Counted from the first letter of the stretch, positions 1 through 10,412 are shown. The stretch is 64,000 nt of DNA from Mannheimia haemolytica (GCF_004342115.1 NZ_SMAC01000011.1:1-64000); one strand, 5' to 3'. Translations and numbers: made by a program. Notes: generated from the sequence alone by a model not told the origin.

Positions 1-76
1 TCCTTTTTGTTTAGATTGATTTTTGACACTCATATTCTAAACGGGAAACTCTCACTTTTTAGAGTGAATTGTCAGA

Positions 77-741
77 TCAAGTCTGATCTTCTACAAATAA
101 ATGTACAAAAATAAATTGTTCATTTAGTATTCCTTTTAATGCACCAAATTTAAAGCGTTCGCATTGCCCATTTGCACATTCATGTGTTTTGGGTGCGGTT
201 TTAAACATAACGAATAGCATAATAATTTCAATGCAGCAGCTAATCCAAATAAGCCATTCTGCTTTACGGTAGAAAATAAATGGAATAGTAAGTAATGGTG
301 CTACCATCGCTGACAGGCTTGATACCTTCAGAAATTTACCTTGAGCCTTAGTTTTGAGTTGGTAACTATCTCCGGTATCTTGAATATTGGCTAATAAGAA
401 TGCTTTCGCATTGGTACTAAATAAGGTGCTACCGAGCCCGAAGAAAAAGGTAGCAAGTAATAGCAGAGGGTAATTTTTTGTTGTCAGTAATAAAATGTAA
501 GCTAGGGCATCGAGCAAACAGCCAAGCATCATGATAGGGTAACGTCCAAAACTATCACCCCAAGAACCTGCAAAAAGGGAAAATGCTTGGCTGGTAAAGA
601 CCAACAAAGAAAATGCAGTTGCAATTTGGCTGGTTTCAAAGCCTTTGTAGAATTGTAAGTAGATAAAAAATACGCTTTGCATTGCACATAAGCAAGACCG
701 GAAAAGAATTTCCGCCATAAAATGATATTTTGGATATTCAT
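77..741 (-). pseudogene. Decayed MFS transporter (N-terminal half only)
   Basis: The main reading frame (77-718) encodes 213 residues resembling the first six helices of a major facilitator transporter. A motif-A-like loop (GSWGDSFGRYP) lies near residue 52. Family members are usually about 400 residues, and here a TGA follows helix six with no C-terminal half in the remaining 76 bases. A second frame beginning at 741 (MNIQNIILWRKFFSGLAYVQ) reads like a better amino terminus and would join the main frame near 680 after a one-base shift. Truncation plus this probable frameshift suggest a dead gene. Substrate cannot be inferred. A genuine half-size transporter is possible but unlikely. Confidence 0.6.
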
Positions 742-800
742 AGATAATATTTAATGAGAAAAATGATTTCTAATATAACTAAATTTAATAAGGAAGCACA

Positions 801-1262
801 ATGAGAAAAATCAAATTATTGCATGTTATTTTATCTTTAATATTAGGGCTTTCTGCGGCAGCGATTGGAAGTTATCCGGCAATAAAAGAGATTGGCGAGG
901 AGCGGGCAAAAAAACATCAAGATATATTAGATTTAAATAGAGAACTTTATAGTGCAATGGTGAACCGTGATTTTTCGGCTTTGCAAACATTACTAAGCGA
1001 TGATTTTGAGCTTTATTCATCAACAGGTGAAGTGATTGATAAGCAAGAATGGATCAAATTAATCCAAAAGAGAGTATTGGAATTTGATAAGGTTGATTTG
1101 CTATCTACCGATTTTCAGGGGAATCAATCATCTGGATTATTAAGAGTAAATGGTGAGTTTTTTGGGATAGAGCGGGATAATGTGGTGGTAGAAATGAATA
1201 TTCGAACCATTGTGAGAAATACAGAACGCCAAATTAAATGTATTGTGATTAAAGAGGTTTAA
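801..1262 (+). CDS. NTF2/SnoaL-like protein with N-terminal membrane anchor or signal
   Basis: A 153-residue protein with a hydrophobic segment at residues 7-28 (signal peptide or anchor), then a region resembling DUF4440/SnoaL-type folds: a helix with 'LYSAMVNRDFSALQTLL', a short 'DDFELYSSTGEV' stretch and a strand-rich end. This architecture is common in small periplasmic proteins of unknown role. A good ribosome site (AAGGA) lies 8 bases before the ATG. Its stop codon directly abuts the murQ start, so the two are probably translated from one message and may both act near cell-wall recycling; that link is inference from position only. Confidence 0.6.
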   Translation: MRKIKLLHVILSLILGLSAAAIGSYPAIKEIGEERAKKHQDILDLNRELYSAMVNRDFSALQTLLSDDFELYSSTGEVIDKQEWIKLIQKRVLEFDKVDLLSTDFQGNQSSGLLRVNGEFFGIERDNVVVEMNIRTIVRNTERQIKCIVIKEV

Positions 1263-2168
<906 letters not shown>

Positions 2169-2178
2169 AAGTATGTCT

Positions 2179-2248
2179 GCTCTCTCCCCTTGTGGGAGAG
2201 AGACAGATCAATCATTCATTCAGAATGATTGATCAGAGAGAGGGGAGG
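2179..2248. repeat. Palindromic intergenic element, family A copy 1
   Basis: Contains the hairpin CTCTCCCCTTGTGGGAGAG, then an inner stem AATCATTC / GAATGATT with a small loop, then an arm AGAGAGAGGGG. It lies between convergent genes murQ and prmB and could serve as a bidirectional terminator. Six further copies occur in this window. Confidence 0.85.
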
Positions 2249-2253
2249 CAGAT

Positions 2254-3198
2254 TTAAGCAAATAAATGGCGATGTTTCACTAGTTCTTCTTTGGTTAAAC
2301 TGAACACCCCTAAGCCACCGTGTTCAAATTCCAGCCAGTTAAACGGCACACTGGGGAATTGTTCGATTAAATGCACCATACTGTTGCCGACTTCGCAGAC
2401 TAGCACGCCATCATCATTTAAGTAATCAGCGGCTTGAGCAAGAATCCGCTTGGTTAAATCTAACCCATCTTTGCCCGAGCCAAGAGCTAATGCCGGCTCG
2501 TGATGGAACTCTTCGGGCATATCGCCTAAGTCTTCTTCATCAACATAAGGCGGATTAGTCACAATTAAGTCGTATTTATCTTGCGGTAAATTGTTAAACA
2601 GATCGGAACAGATCGGGAAAACTCGGTGAGACACCTGATGACGCTCAATATTAATTTGAGCAACGTCTAAGGCATCAAGGGAAAGATCAACCGCATCGAC
2701 TTCTGCTTCCGGAAAACGCTCGGCACAGGCAATCGCAATACAACCGCTGCCGGTACACATATCTAAAATTCGATGTGGCTCGTTTTTGATAATGCCTTTA
2801 AACCCTTTTTTGATCAGCTCACCAATCGGTGAACGTGGCACGATCACACGCTCATCGACATAATATTCACCGCCACAAAACCAAGCCGAGTTGGTAAGGT
2901 ATGCTACAGGTTTGCGAGAGCCTAAACGCTCACAGATTAAATTGATGATACGTTCTTTCTCAACTCGAGTTAAGCGAGAGGAATAAAGTGTTTCCGGTAC
3001 ATCAAACGGCAAATAAAGCCCTGCCAACACTAATTGTTGTGCCTCGTCCCACGCATTATCGTAGCCGTGCCCGTAATAAAGATCAGAGGCATTAAAATAG
3101 CTATACCCCCAACGCATCATATCTTGAATAGTGACTAAATCATTCACAATGGGCAGGGCGGAAATTTCATCAAGAAGTGCGGTATTATATTTAAACAT
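2254..3198 (-). CDS. prmB: Ribosomal protein L3 glutamine N5-methyltransferase
   Basis: PrmB methylates the side-chain amide of a conserved glutamine in ribosomal protein L3. The 314-residue protein shows a class I SAM-dependent fold: '[20 protein letters not shown]' near residue 144 is the SAM-binding motif and '[14 protein letters not shown]' near residue 211 carries the NPPY motif of glutamine methyltransferases. The long N-terminal segment (about 120 residues) ahead of the methyltransferase core distinguishes it from the release-factor enzyme PrmC. It is transcribed away from the Smr gene, with about 70 bases between the two start regions. Confidence 0.93.
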   Translation of the reverse strand: MFKYNTALLDEISALPIVNDLVTIQDMMRWGYSYFNASDLYYGHGYDNAWDEAQQLVLAGLYLPFDVPETLYSSRLTRVEKERIINLICERLGSRKPVAYLTNSAWFCGGEYYVDERVIVPRSPIGELIKKGFKGIIKNEPHRILDMCTGSGCIAIACAERFPEAEVDAVDLSLDALDVAQINIERHQVSHRVFPICSDLFNNLPQDKYDLIVTNPPYVDEEDLGDMPEEFHHEPALALGSGKDGLDLTKRILAQAADYLNDDGVLVCEVGNSMVHLIEQFPSVPFNWLEFEHGGLGVFSLTKEELVKHRHLFA

Positions 3199-3290
3199 TG
3201 GCGTGCCTTTTTTCGTATTGTTAAAATGGCTGTGTTATACCACATTTTGCTTTGTGTTAGAATGTAAAAATGAATAAGAAGGAAAAGATA

Positions 3291-3836
3291 ATGAACGATA
3301 CGTTATTAGCCGATGAATTTGCATTATTCAGAGAGGCAGCAAAAGGCACGAAAAAGCTGACACAAAATACCTTTGTGCCGAAAGCGGAACCTCGCAAGAA
3401 ATTGCAAGAATTGCGAGAATTAAAAGAAAAAGCTGATACAGAATTTTATTTCTCGGATGAATATGAGCCTTTGCTGAAAGAAGAAAATGAAAAAGTGAAA
3501 TATCTGCGAGAAGATGTTGATCCTTATATTCTCAAACAGTTACGGCGAGGCGATTTCCAACCCGAGCTGTTTTTAGATCTGCATGGTTTAACTCGAGAAA
3601 AAGCGAAGAAAGAGTTGGCTGCGTTGATTTTAGCCTGTGAGCGGGAAAAGGTATATTGTGCCAGTGTGATGACCGGCTTTGGCACTCGCACGCTCAAAGA
3701 TCAAATTCCACGCTGGTTGGTTCAGCACCCAAAAGTAATGGCGTTGCACCAGGCCCCGAAAGAGTGGGGCGGAGATGCCTCTATTCTAATTTTGGTTGAG
3801 CAGCCTGAAAATCCTGAAAAAATGTTTGGGCGTTAA
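3291..3836 (+). CDS. smrB: Smr-domain endonuclease, SmrB/YfcN type
   Basis: A 181-residue protein with a C-terminal Smr domain. SmrB in E. coli cleaves mRNA between collided ribosomes. The domain shows 'LDLHGLTREKAKKEL' (the conserved DLHG block) near residue 101, 'VMTGFGTRTLKDQIPRWL' near residue 131, in the position of the HGKG-type loop, and a C-terminal 'WGGDASILILVE'. The N-terminal tail resembles E. coli SmrB. I chose the second ATG because AAGGAA sits 7 bases before it; an ATG 21 bases earlier has no ribosome site. It is divergent from prmB, the same neighbour arrangement as in enterobacteria. Confidence 0.88.
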   Translation: MNDTLLADEFALFREAAKGTKKLTQNTFVPKAEPRKKLQELRELKEKADTEFYFSDEYEPLLKEENEKVKYLREDVDPYILKQLRRGDFQPELFLDLHGLTREKAKKELAALILACEREKVYCASVMTGFGTRTLKDQIPRWLVQHPKVMALHQAPKEWGGDASILILVEQPENPEKMFGR

Positions 3837-3896
3837 AATTCGGCTGAATTGCCAATTTTTTATTAAAAACGACCGCTTGTGTATCATTAAGGAGAA

Positions 3897-4385
3897 ATGA
3901 TGTCAGAACAAACTTTCCACCAAATTACAGCATTATTAGATTCGCACCGAGCTCGCTATCGAGTGGTAGAACATCCTTCTGCCGGGAAATCGGAAGAAGT
4001 GGCAAAAATTCGAGGAACAGAAATCGGGCAAGGGGCGAAAGCCTTAGTTTGCAAGGTAAAAGGCAATGGGGTAAAGCAAGCTGTGCTTGCTATATTACCT
4101 GCTGATTACCAAGCGGATTTAACAAAAATTGCAGAGCATCTTGGTGGGTTAAGAGCCTCACTTGCCAGCCCGGCTGAAGTGGCAGAATTGACCGATTGTG
4201 TATTTGGGGCAATTCCGCCGTTTAGCTTTCACCCCGATTTATTATTGGTGGCTGAGCCAAGTCTGTTTGAGCGTTATGCTGAATTAGCCTTTAATGCCGG
4301 TACGTTGGAACGTTCGATTATTCTGAATACCGAGGATTACCAAAAGATAGTTAATCCTGTGTTGGTTCAATTCGCCAAAAGCTAG
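3897..4385 (+). CDS. YbaK/EbsC-family aminoacyl-tRNA deacylase-like protein
   Basis: A single-domain YbaK/prolyl-tRNA editing fold of 162 residues. Proteins of this family hydrolyse misacylated tRNAs in trans. Supporting stretches are 'YRVVEHPSAGKSEEVAKIRG' early, 'GAKALVCKVKG' in the middle and 'FHPDLLLVAEPSLFERYAELAFNAG' late, the last typical of YeaK/ProX-like members rather than classical YbaK. AAGGAG precedes two consecutive ATG codons, so translation could start one codon later. The exact tRNA substrate is not deducible. An uptake-signal core lies just upstream of the ribosome site. Confidence 0.75.
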   Translation: MMSEQTFHQITALLDSHRARYRVVEHPSAGKSEEVAKIRGTEIGQGAKALVCKVKGNGVKQAVLAILPADYQADLTKIAEHLGGLRASLASPAEVAELTDCVFGAIPPFSFHPDLLLVAEPSLFERYAELAFNAGTLERSIILNTEDYQKIVNPVLVQFAKS

Positions 4386-4386
4386 G

Positions 4387-5136
4387 TTATGGGGCGAAAA
4401 ACTCCACGATTTTGCCAATAGCGATATCCATTAATTTAGGGTTAGAAAAAGCGTGATCTGCCCCTTCAATCGGGAGCAGTTCAATCACGTTATTATCGGC
4501 AAACTGCTGTGAAGTGCTTAACGCCACCATTTCATCTTCCGTGCCGTGCAGAATTAAAATTTGCTCGGCATAATCCAAATAATCGTTTTGGGTAATATCG
4601 GTTAGCTCATCAAAAAAGGCTTGGCTGATTTTCATCTGGCGATCAAACCCCCACAAAATTTCTCGCCCTTTGGCAAGTTTTTGCCGTTCCTCTTCTGACA
4701 AGCGGTTCATTAACGAATGGTAGATTTGTACTGCCGGTGCCCGCAATGCAATTTTCCGAAACGGATTGCCTTTTTCCGCCAGATATTTCAAGGTTAAATA
4801 GCCGCCAAAACTAGTGCCGTAGGCATACAGATTTTTAGCATTCAGGCTGGTTTTGGCATAATCAATCACCAGTTGCAGATAAGTAATGGATTCCTCAACC
4901 GAGAGTTTTTTACGGGCATCATCACCGTGGCAAGGGAAATCAAAGGCAAGGGCAGCGTAGCCTTTATATTTTGAGCTAAGGCGTTCCCCAAATTTGGTAT
5001 TCGATTTCAGATCTTTAGACGAACCAAAGCCGTGCAACACAATCACTACATTCTCGATCTGCTGCAATTCTTTTTCATAAAACAGTTTACAGCGAATGCT
5101 GAGACCCTGTTCATTAATCTCAAAGTGTTTTTCCAT
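4387..5136 (-). CDS. Alpha/beta hydrolase, serine hydrolase family
   Basis: A 249-residue cytoplasmic alpha/beta hydrolase with no signal peptide. An oxyanion-type 'VIVLHGFGSSKD' lies near residue 31, the nucleophile elbow 'YGTSFGGYLTLKYL' near residue 106 (Ser in GTSFG), 'ILILHGTEDEMV' supplies a likely acidic residue near 197, and 'EGADHAFSNPKL' carries the likely catalytic histidine near 228. This matches carboxylesterase or dienelactone-hydrolase-like proteins; the substrate cannot be named. Its stop is one base from the stop of the convergent YbaK-like gene, so no terminator separates them. Confidence 0.75.
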   Translation of the reverse strand: MEKHFEINEQGLSIRCKLFYEKELQQIENVVIVLHGFGSSKDLKSNTKFGERLSSKYKGYAALAFDFPCHGDDARKKLSVEESITYLQLVIDYAKTSLNAKNLYAYGTSFGGYLTLKYLAEKGNPFRKIALRAPAVQIYHSLMNRLSEEERQKLAKGREILWGFDRQMKISQAFFDELTDITQNDYLDYAEQILILHGTEDEMVALSTSQQFADNNVIELLPIEGADHAFSNPKLMDIAIGKIVEFFAP

Positions 5137-5188
5137 TTTATGTTAAGTATTGAAATTGAAGATGACAAAATTTTAGCACTATTTGAGT

Positions 5189-5246
5189 GCAAGCGGTCGG
5201 ATCTCTCGCAAAATTTGCAAATTTTCCGGTAAATTTAACCGCTTGT
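5189..5246. repeat. Inverted pair of DNA uptake signals
   Basis: GCAAGCGGTC and AACCGCTTGT face each other about 40 bases apart, with the A/T-rich tail (AAATTTGCAAATTTT) between them. The pair lies in the divergent region between the hydrolase and the DMT transporter, so here it is not in a terminator position. Confidence 0.85.
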
Positions 5247-5307
5247 ACTAGCCAAAATTTAAGCATATTTATAGAATACAGCCTTCGTTTTTAAAAGGAG
5301 AAATGAA

Positions 5308-6171
5308 ATGTTACAACTTATTTTAGCGATTTTATGTAGCGTGACTGTAGGCGTGTTGATTAAATTCGCCCGCCAAAAAGGGATTCGTATCGACCAAAGT
5401 ATTGCGGTGAACTATATCGTGACTACCACGATGACGTTTTTATTACTAAAACCGGATTACCAAGGGCAGTCGATTACCGATATTATTGCTAATAACCCGA
5501 CTTCCTATATTTTTGTGATTTTAAGTATCACATTGCCTACTATTTTCTTGGTGCAAGCAAAAGCCCTAGAGTTTGCCGGTATTATCCGAACCGATGCGGC
5601 ACAACGTTTATCGCTGTTCCTGCCGATTTTGGCGGCATTCACCATTTTTGGTGAGCAGGTTACGCAAAATAAATTAATTGCACTTCTGTTAGCTTTCGTG
5701 GCACTCGGTTGCTTATTATGGAAAGGCAATCAGGGAATGGAAAAAGGCGGAAAAATTGCGATTATCAGCCTTGCTCTGGTTTGGGTAGGCTATGGCGTGA
5801 ACGATATTTTATTTAAACAGATTGCCAAATCAGGCTCTGCTTTCCCTGTCACCCTTTCGATTGCCTTTATCGGTGCAGGCTGTTTTATGTTTATCTATTT
5901 GCTACTTAAACGCACTCAATGGCACGTTCCAAGTGTCTTAACCGGCTTATTGCTAGGCGTGTTGAACTTCGGCAATATTCTGTTCTATATTCAAGCTCAC
6001 CAAGCCATGAAAGATGACCCAACTTTAGTCTTCACTGGAATGAACTTAGGGGTAATTTGCTTAGGCACTTTCGTTGGAGCATTCTTCTTTAAAGAGAAAA
6101 TCCACAAAGTGAACTACTTAGGCGTGGCGATTGCGATTGTGGCGATTATTTGCTTGTTTTATTGGCGGTAA
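5308..6171 (+). CDS. EamA/DMT-family transporter
   Basis: An integral membrane protein of 287 residues with about ten hydrophobic helices and a two-fold internal layout, the hallmark of drug/metabolite transporters. 'LPTIFLVQAKALEFAGIIRTDAAQRLSLFLPILAAF' spans the first repeat end, and 'GTFVGAFFFKEKIHKVNYLGVAIAIVAII' is the typical EamA C-terminal block. The ribosome site AAGGAG is well placed. No neighbouring gene points to a substrate, so metabolite exporter is the most that can be said. A strong terminator follows directly. Confidence 0.8.
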   Translation: MLQLILAILCSVTVGVLIKFARQKGIRIDQSIAVNYIVTTTMTFLLLKPDYQGQSITDIIANNPTSYIFVILSITLPTIFLVQAKALEFAGIIRTDAAQRLSLFLPILAAFTIFGEQVTQNKLIALLLAFVALGCLLWKGNQGMEKGGKIAIISLALVWVGYGVNDILFKQIAKSGSAFPVTLSIAFIGAGCFMFIYLLLKRTQWHVPSVLTGLLLGVLNFGNILFYIQAHQAMKDDPTLVFTGMNLGVICLGTFVGAFFFKEKIHKVNYLGVAIAIVAIICLFYWR

Positions 6172-6182
6172 ATATACTTTCC

Positions 6183-6220
6183 AAAATTAAGGGCGAACAT
6201 TATGTTCGCCCTTAATTTTT
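6183..6220 (+). terminator. Intrinsic terminator after the DMT transporter
   Basis: AAATTAAGGGCGAACAT pairs with ATGTTCGCCCTTAATTT around a tiny loop and ends in TTTTT. The stem is long and nearly perfect, and would work on either strand. Confidence 0.92.
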
Positions 6221-6294
6221 GAGTAATATAGTGTAAAATATTCAATAAATTCGACCGCTTGTTGTACCGATTCATATTTCATAAAGGACAAAAA

Positions 6295-7857
6295 ATGAAG
6301 CTAAAAGCCTTATCTACACTCATTGCCTCTTCAATGCTATATAGTCAGAGTTTTGCTGTACCGCCGGAAAAAACAGCTGAAGAGCCACAGCCCTTTTTCA
6401 ATAAAACCGAATCTGGGTATGATTTAGTCTTTAATGATCAAAACTATCGTTTAATTGAAACGGAATTAAATGGCGAGAAAATCCAATTCCGTGCCTTTGA
6501 GCGGATTGTGTATGTGAACAATCCGATTGAGCCAGATTACCAAACAATTAATCTGTATGTGCCGGAAGCTTACTACAATAATGGCGAAATCAATGGCTAC
6601 CAAGCGGATACCGCCCCGATCTTCTTGCCAAATTCAGTGGGGGCTATATGCCGGCAAAAGCGGCAAGTTATGATAAAAAAAGACGTGACGGTTCACCAGG
6701 TACGATTTTGGTGGCGTTATCTAAAGGCTATGTGGTGGCAAGTGTGGGAGCAAGAGGACGCACGCTACAAAAAGAGGGAAAATACACCGGCAAAGCACCT
6801 TTTGCCATTATTGATTTAAAATCAGCAGTGCGGTATCTGCATGCTAATGATGAAAAAATGCCGGGCGATGCAAATAAAATTATCTCTAACGGCACCAGTG
6901 CCGGAGGAGCATTATCTACTTTGTTAGGAGCTTCAGCTGATCATTACGACTATGAGCCTTATTTGAAAGAGGCGGGGGCATTGAATGCCAGTGACAAAAT
7001 TTTTGCAGTTTCTGCCTATTGCCCAATTACCAACCTTGAAAATGCGGATATGGCGTATGAATGGCAATTTAATGGTGTCAATGAATATAGCCGAATCGAT
7101 ATGAGTCGATTAAATGCAGCAGAGTTTAACGACCGCTCAAAACCAAAGCCGAAAATTGAAGGCTCGTTAAATGAGGCGGAAATTAAAGTTTCTAATGAAT
7201 TAGCAGAACGCTTTCCGACTTATTTGAACAGTTTGCATTTGGTTGATGAGAAAGGCAATCCTTTAACACTTGATCCAAAAGGCAACGGCTCGTTTAAAGA
7301 TTATTTATCTGAAGTGGTAAAAACGGCTGCAAATAAAGCCTATAGAGGTTTAGTTCAAGATAGCGAAGAGCAAAAAGCCTTTCAACAAATTAGTTGGCTT
7401 TCATTTGAGAAAGGCAAAGTCAGCAGTGTGGACTGGTTTGGTTATGTGTTTTCAGATAAACGGATGAAATCACCACCTGCATTTGATGCGTTAAATGGAA
7501 GTTCGGGCGAGAATAATTTATTTGGCACAGACACGGAAAATAACCGCCATTTTACGCTTTATAGTGCGGAACGTTCTGCCAATAAAGATCTCAATTTAGC
7601 CGATCCGCAAATCGTGAAACGGATGAACCCGATGCACTATTTGGATAACCGCAAATGCTGCGGAACATTGGCGGATTAGGGTGGGAACGGCAGATAGAGA
7701 TACCTCGCTGGCAATTTCTGCAATCTTAGCAATAAAACTGCAAATGGCAGGCAAAAATGTTAATTATGAAACCCCGTGGAATGTACCCCATTCAGGTGAT
7801 TATGATGTAAATGAATTATTCCTATGGGCTGATGAGCTAGTCAAAGGCAAAAAGTAA
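6295..7857 (+). pseudogene. Secreted tannase-like alpha/beta hydrolase, two compensating frameshifts
   Basis: Joined, the frames give a protein of about 520 residues with a signal peptide (MKLKALSTLIASSMLYSQSFA). The nucleophile elbow is NGTSAGGALS; 'HWRIRVGTADRDTS' probably holds the acid, and 'WNVPHSGDYD' the histidine. This pattern fits the subtype B tannase/feruloyl-esterase-like group. The frame is lost at GGGGG (6639-6643), where one G appears to be missing, and is regained near 7656, where one extra base appears (restored reading DNRKAAEHWRIR). Net length stays a multiple of three. An upstream TTG in the same frame at 6259 lacks a ribosome site. Either sequencing errors or genuine decay. 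Confidence 0.78.
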
Positions 7858-7876
7858 AAAATAGAGTAAAATAAAG

Positions 7877-7898
7877 CAGATCTGATGGTCTGTTTTTT
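7877..7898 (+). terminator. Short intrinsic terminator before arcB
   Basis: CAGATC and GGTCTG form a six-pair stem (one G-T pair) with loop TGAT, followed by TTTTTTG. It sits between the hydrolase and arcB. Weak stem. Confidence 0.5.
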
Positions 7899-7911
7899 GT
7901 TTTGAGGTCGT

Positions 7912-9762
7912 ATGCAAGTTAAAAAATTTAGCCAAAAATATATTAATTGGGTATTAAAGCTAGGGCGGTTAAAAGCTTCTCTTTTAGGCTTTTTTATGGT
8001 CGCTCTTTCGGCAATTTTAATTCAAAGTAGCTTAACCTATCTTTTTATTGGGCGAGTAGTCGTGGTGGATATTTTACGCTCCATCGCTTTTGGTTTAATT
8101 TCTGCGCCTTTTGTGCTTTATTTCTTCACGTTATTGGTGGAAAAACTTGAAATATCTCGCTTGAAATTAGAAAAAGCAGTAAGAGATTTGGAAGAACTCC
8201 GGGAACAAGATGCCTATCTTAACGCTAAATTAGAAAAAAACAGCCGTGATAAAAGCATTTTAATGGCGACCATTAGTCACGAACTTCGTACTCCCCTTAA
8301 TGGAATTATCGGCTTGAGCCAAATTTTGTTAGATGATAAAACCACCGAAAAACAGCAAGAATATCTAAAAACTATCAATATGAGTGCCACTGCATTGGCT
8401 CATATTTTTGGCGATATTATTGATTTAGAAAAAATTGATAGTAGCCGAATTGAATTGGTAAGAAAAGAGGTGGAATTTGAACAACTCATTCACGATATTG
8501 CTAATTTTGGGCATTTTATGGCGGGCAATAAGCAGATTAATTTTGAAGTGAAGTATCCGCCTGATTTGCCGAAGTATATCTATATCGACCACGCACGCTT
8601 GAGCCAAATTTTATGGAATTTGATCAGCAATGCGGTGAAATTTACCCCTGCAAGCGGTCGAATTTTGCTGGAAATTTACCAATTAGATAAAGAACAGTTT
8701 AGCTTTGCGGTGACGGATTCAGGCATCGGTATTCCGGAAAAAGATCAACGCAAAATTTTTGATATGTTCTACCAAGCGGAAAACTCTAAAGAGAAAAAAG
8801 CGCAAGGTAGCGGGATTGGCTTATCGGTCTCGAAACGCATTGCGAAGTTAATGGGCGGTGATTTGGTGGTGGCAAGCCAAGAAAATCAAGGCTCAACTTT
8901 TACCCTCACCGTGCAGGCGGAAAGCACCGAAAACAAGCCGACATTTGCTATTCAGCAGCATTCCCTTAAGGTGTTATTGGTGGAAGATATCGAAATGAAT
9001 GTGGTGGTTGCTCGAGCAATGTTGGAAAAAATCGGGTGTGAGGTTGATGTGGCAATGAGTGGTGAAGAAACGTACCAACATTTTGCACAGGACAGCTACG
9101 ATCTGATTTTACTTGATATTCAACTGCCGGATACCACCGGTTTTGAAATTGCACAGCAATTAAGATTGCAATATGAAAACGAGGAAATTGACTATTTACC
9201 GCTGTTGGTTGCTTTGACGGCAAATGTGATCCAAAGCCGGCAGGAGTACCAAGCACAAGGTATGGACGATGTGCTACACAAACCGCTCTCTTTAGATGAA
9301 TTAATGCGTTGTCTCAACCAACATTTTGGAGATGATTTTTTGCAAAAAAATGAAGAAAAACAGCCGCTTGTAGAGAGAGGTTCTGAGAATTTACCTTATA
9401 GCATTACAATTCTTAATGAATTGATTGGGGTAATGGGGAAAGAGAATGTGCTTGCCAATATGGATTTATTTGCTGATTTAATGCCCACTTATTTGGCAAA
9501 TTTACAGCGTTATTTAAGTGATTGGCAAACCACAAATTCTGTGGAAAGCCGTAAATTAACGGCGGACGAGGCTCATAAGATTAAGGGAGCATTAGCATCA
9601 GTCGGATTACATCAGCTACAACAAACTGCTCAGCTTGCTCAATCCGATAACGGCGAGCAGTGGGAGCAAAATATTGCACACTGGGTGGAAATGATTTGTT
9701 CCAAATGGCAGATGGATTTGCAATTAGCTAAGGAATATGTTAGAAGCAAGGGGGACATTTAG
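7912..9762 (+). CDS. arcB: Aerobic respiration control hybrid sensor kinase, short form
   Basis: ArcB senses quinone redox state and phosphorylates ArcA. The order seen is two transmembrane helices (about 20-45 and 55-78), a coiled segment, a histidine kinase (ISHELRTPLNG, His near 124; N box 'NLISNAVKFTP'; G boxes 'DSGIGIP' and 'GSGIGLSVSK'), a receiver ('DLILLDIQLPDTTGFE' with the phospho-Asp) and a C-terminal HPt domain ('DEAHKIKGALASVGL'). At 616 residues it lacks the PAS domain of the 778-residue E. coli protein, as known for Haemophilus ArcB. Redox sensing must therefore use the remaining linker; I see no obvious cysteine there. arcA is not in the window. Confidence 0.93.
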   Translation: MQVKKFSQKYINWVLKLGRLKASLLGFFMVALSAILIQSSLTYLFIGRVVVVDILRSIAFGLISAPFVLYFFTLLVEKLEISRLKLEKAVRDLEELREQDAYLNAKLEKNSRDKSILMATISHELRTPLNGIIGLSQILLDDKTTEKQQEYLKTINMSATALAHIFGDIIDLEKIDSSRIELVRKEVEFEQLIHDIANFGHFMAGNKQINFEVKYPPDLPKYIYIDHARLSQILWNLISNAVKFTPASGRILLEIYQLDKEQFSFAVTDSGIGIPEKDQRKIFDMFYQAENSKEKKAQGSGIGLSVSKRIAKLMGGDLVVASQENQGSTFTLTVQAESTENKPTFAIQQHSLKVLLVEDIEMNVVVARAMLEKIGCEVDVAMSGEETYQHFAQDSYDLILLDIQLPDTTGFEIAQQLRLQYENEEIDYLPLLVALTANVIQSRQEYQAQGMDDVLHKPLSLDELMRCLNQHFGDDFLQKNEEKQPLVERGSENLPYSITILNELIGVMGKENVLANMDLFADLMPTYLANLQRYLSDWQTTNSVESRKLTADEAHKIKGALASVGLHQLQQTAQLAQSDNGEQWEQNIAHWVEMICSKWQMDLQLAKEYVRSKGDI

Positions 9763-9781
9763 TAAATTTGAAATGTTACGA

Positions 9782-9849
9782 TGGTGCAAGCGTCCACGCT
9801 TGTACCAATTTTAATATCTGAAGCACAAGCGTGGACGCTTGTGCTATCA
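9782..9849. repeat. Intergenic inverted repeat, family C copy 1
   Basis: GGTGCAAGCGTCCACGCTTG is inverted as CAAGCGTGGACGCTTGTGC around an A/T spacer, and each arm is itself palindromic (CAAGCGTCCACGCTTG). It lies between convergent arcB and ogt. A related copy lies between truC and yqcC. Confidence 0.85.
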
Positions 9850-9857
9850 AAACGTAT

Positions 9858-10412
9858 TTACCATTTCTTGGTTTTCGGTTTTACAAATTCAATGCCTTTA
9901 TCTTTATAGGTAATATCTTCCAGCTGTAATAGAAAACGCTTATTCGGCAAGCCACCACCGAATCCGGTTAAGGCTTGATTTTTCCCTAATACCCTATGGC
10001 AAGGCACTAAAATCGAAATCGGGTTTCGCCCAACTGCACCGCCGACGGCTCGCATCGCACTTGGCTTGCCTAGTTGGGTGGCAATTTCGCCATAAGTAGT
10101 AGTTTGCCCGTAAGGGATTTCACGCAAAATTTTCCAAACTGATTGCTGGAATGGAGTGCCTTGCGGGGCAAGAAAATCCAACTGCTGAAAATCCAATGGC
10201 TCGCCGGCAAAATAGCGGTCTAAAATTTCTTTGGTTTTGCAAAAAATTTCTAAAATCTGACCACTTGCAGCTTGAGCGGAAAGGAAATTATCAAGCGAGG
10301 TGGTTTGTTGCTCTTGCCCTAGCTCAATGTAAATCAAGCCTTCTTCTGTGGCTAAAAGCAATAATTGCCCGATAGGGCTTGGGTAGTAATCGTAATAAAT
10401 TTGAGATTTCAT
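9858..10412 (-). CDS. ogt: Methylated-DNA--protein-cysteine methyltransferase
   Basis: Suicide repair enzyme that moves the alkyl group from O6-alkylguanine to its own cysteine. The 184-residue protein shows the active-site block 'ISILVPCHRVLGKNQALTGF' near residue 131, with the acceptor Cys in PCHR, and the helix-turn-helix region 'IPYGQTTTYGEIATQLGKPSAMRAVG' before it. No Ada-type regulatory domain is present, so Ogt is the better name. An insert-like acidic segment near residues 40-75 is unremarkable. It follows fadL on the same strand, but a terminator separates the two. Confidence 0.92.
   Translation of the reverse strand: MKSQIYYDYYPSPIGQLLLLATEEGLIYIELGQEQQTTSLDNFLSAQAASGQILEIFCKTKEILDRYFAGEPLDFQQLDFLAPQGTPFQQSVWKILREIPYGQTTTYGEIATQLGKPSAMRAVGGAVGRNPISILVPCHRVLGKNQALTGFGGGLPNKRFLLQLEDITYKDKGIEFVKPKTKKW

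Noticed and set aside
1-33. Possible partial gene on the minus strand (MSVKNQSKQKG...) leaving the window
   Set aside because: Eleven codons only, without a convincing ribosome site; not enough to support a gene.
529-741. 70-residue minus-strand frame overlapping the MFS remnant as an independent gene
   Set aside because: Only its first 20 residues look meaningful, as the probable N terminus of the MFS pseudogene; the rest is out-of-frame reading.
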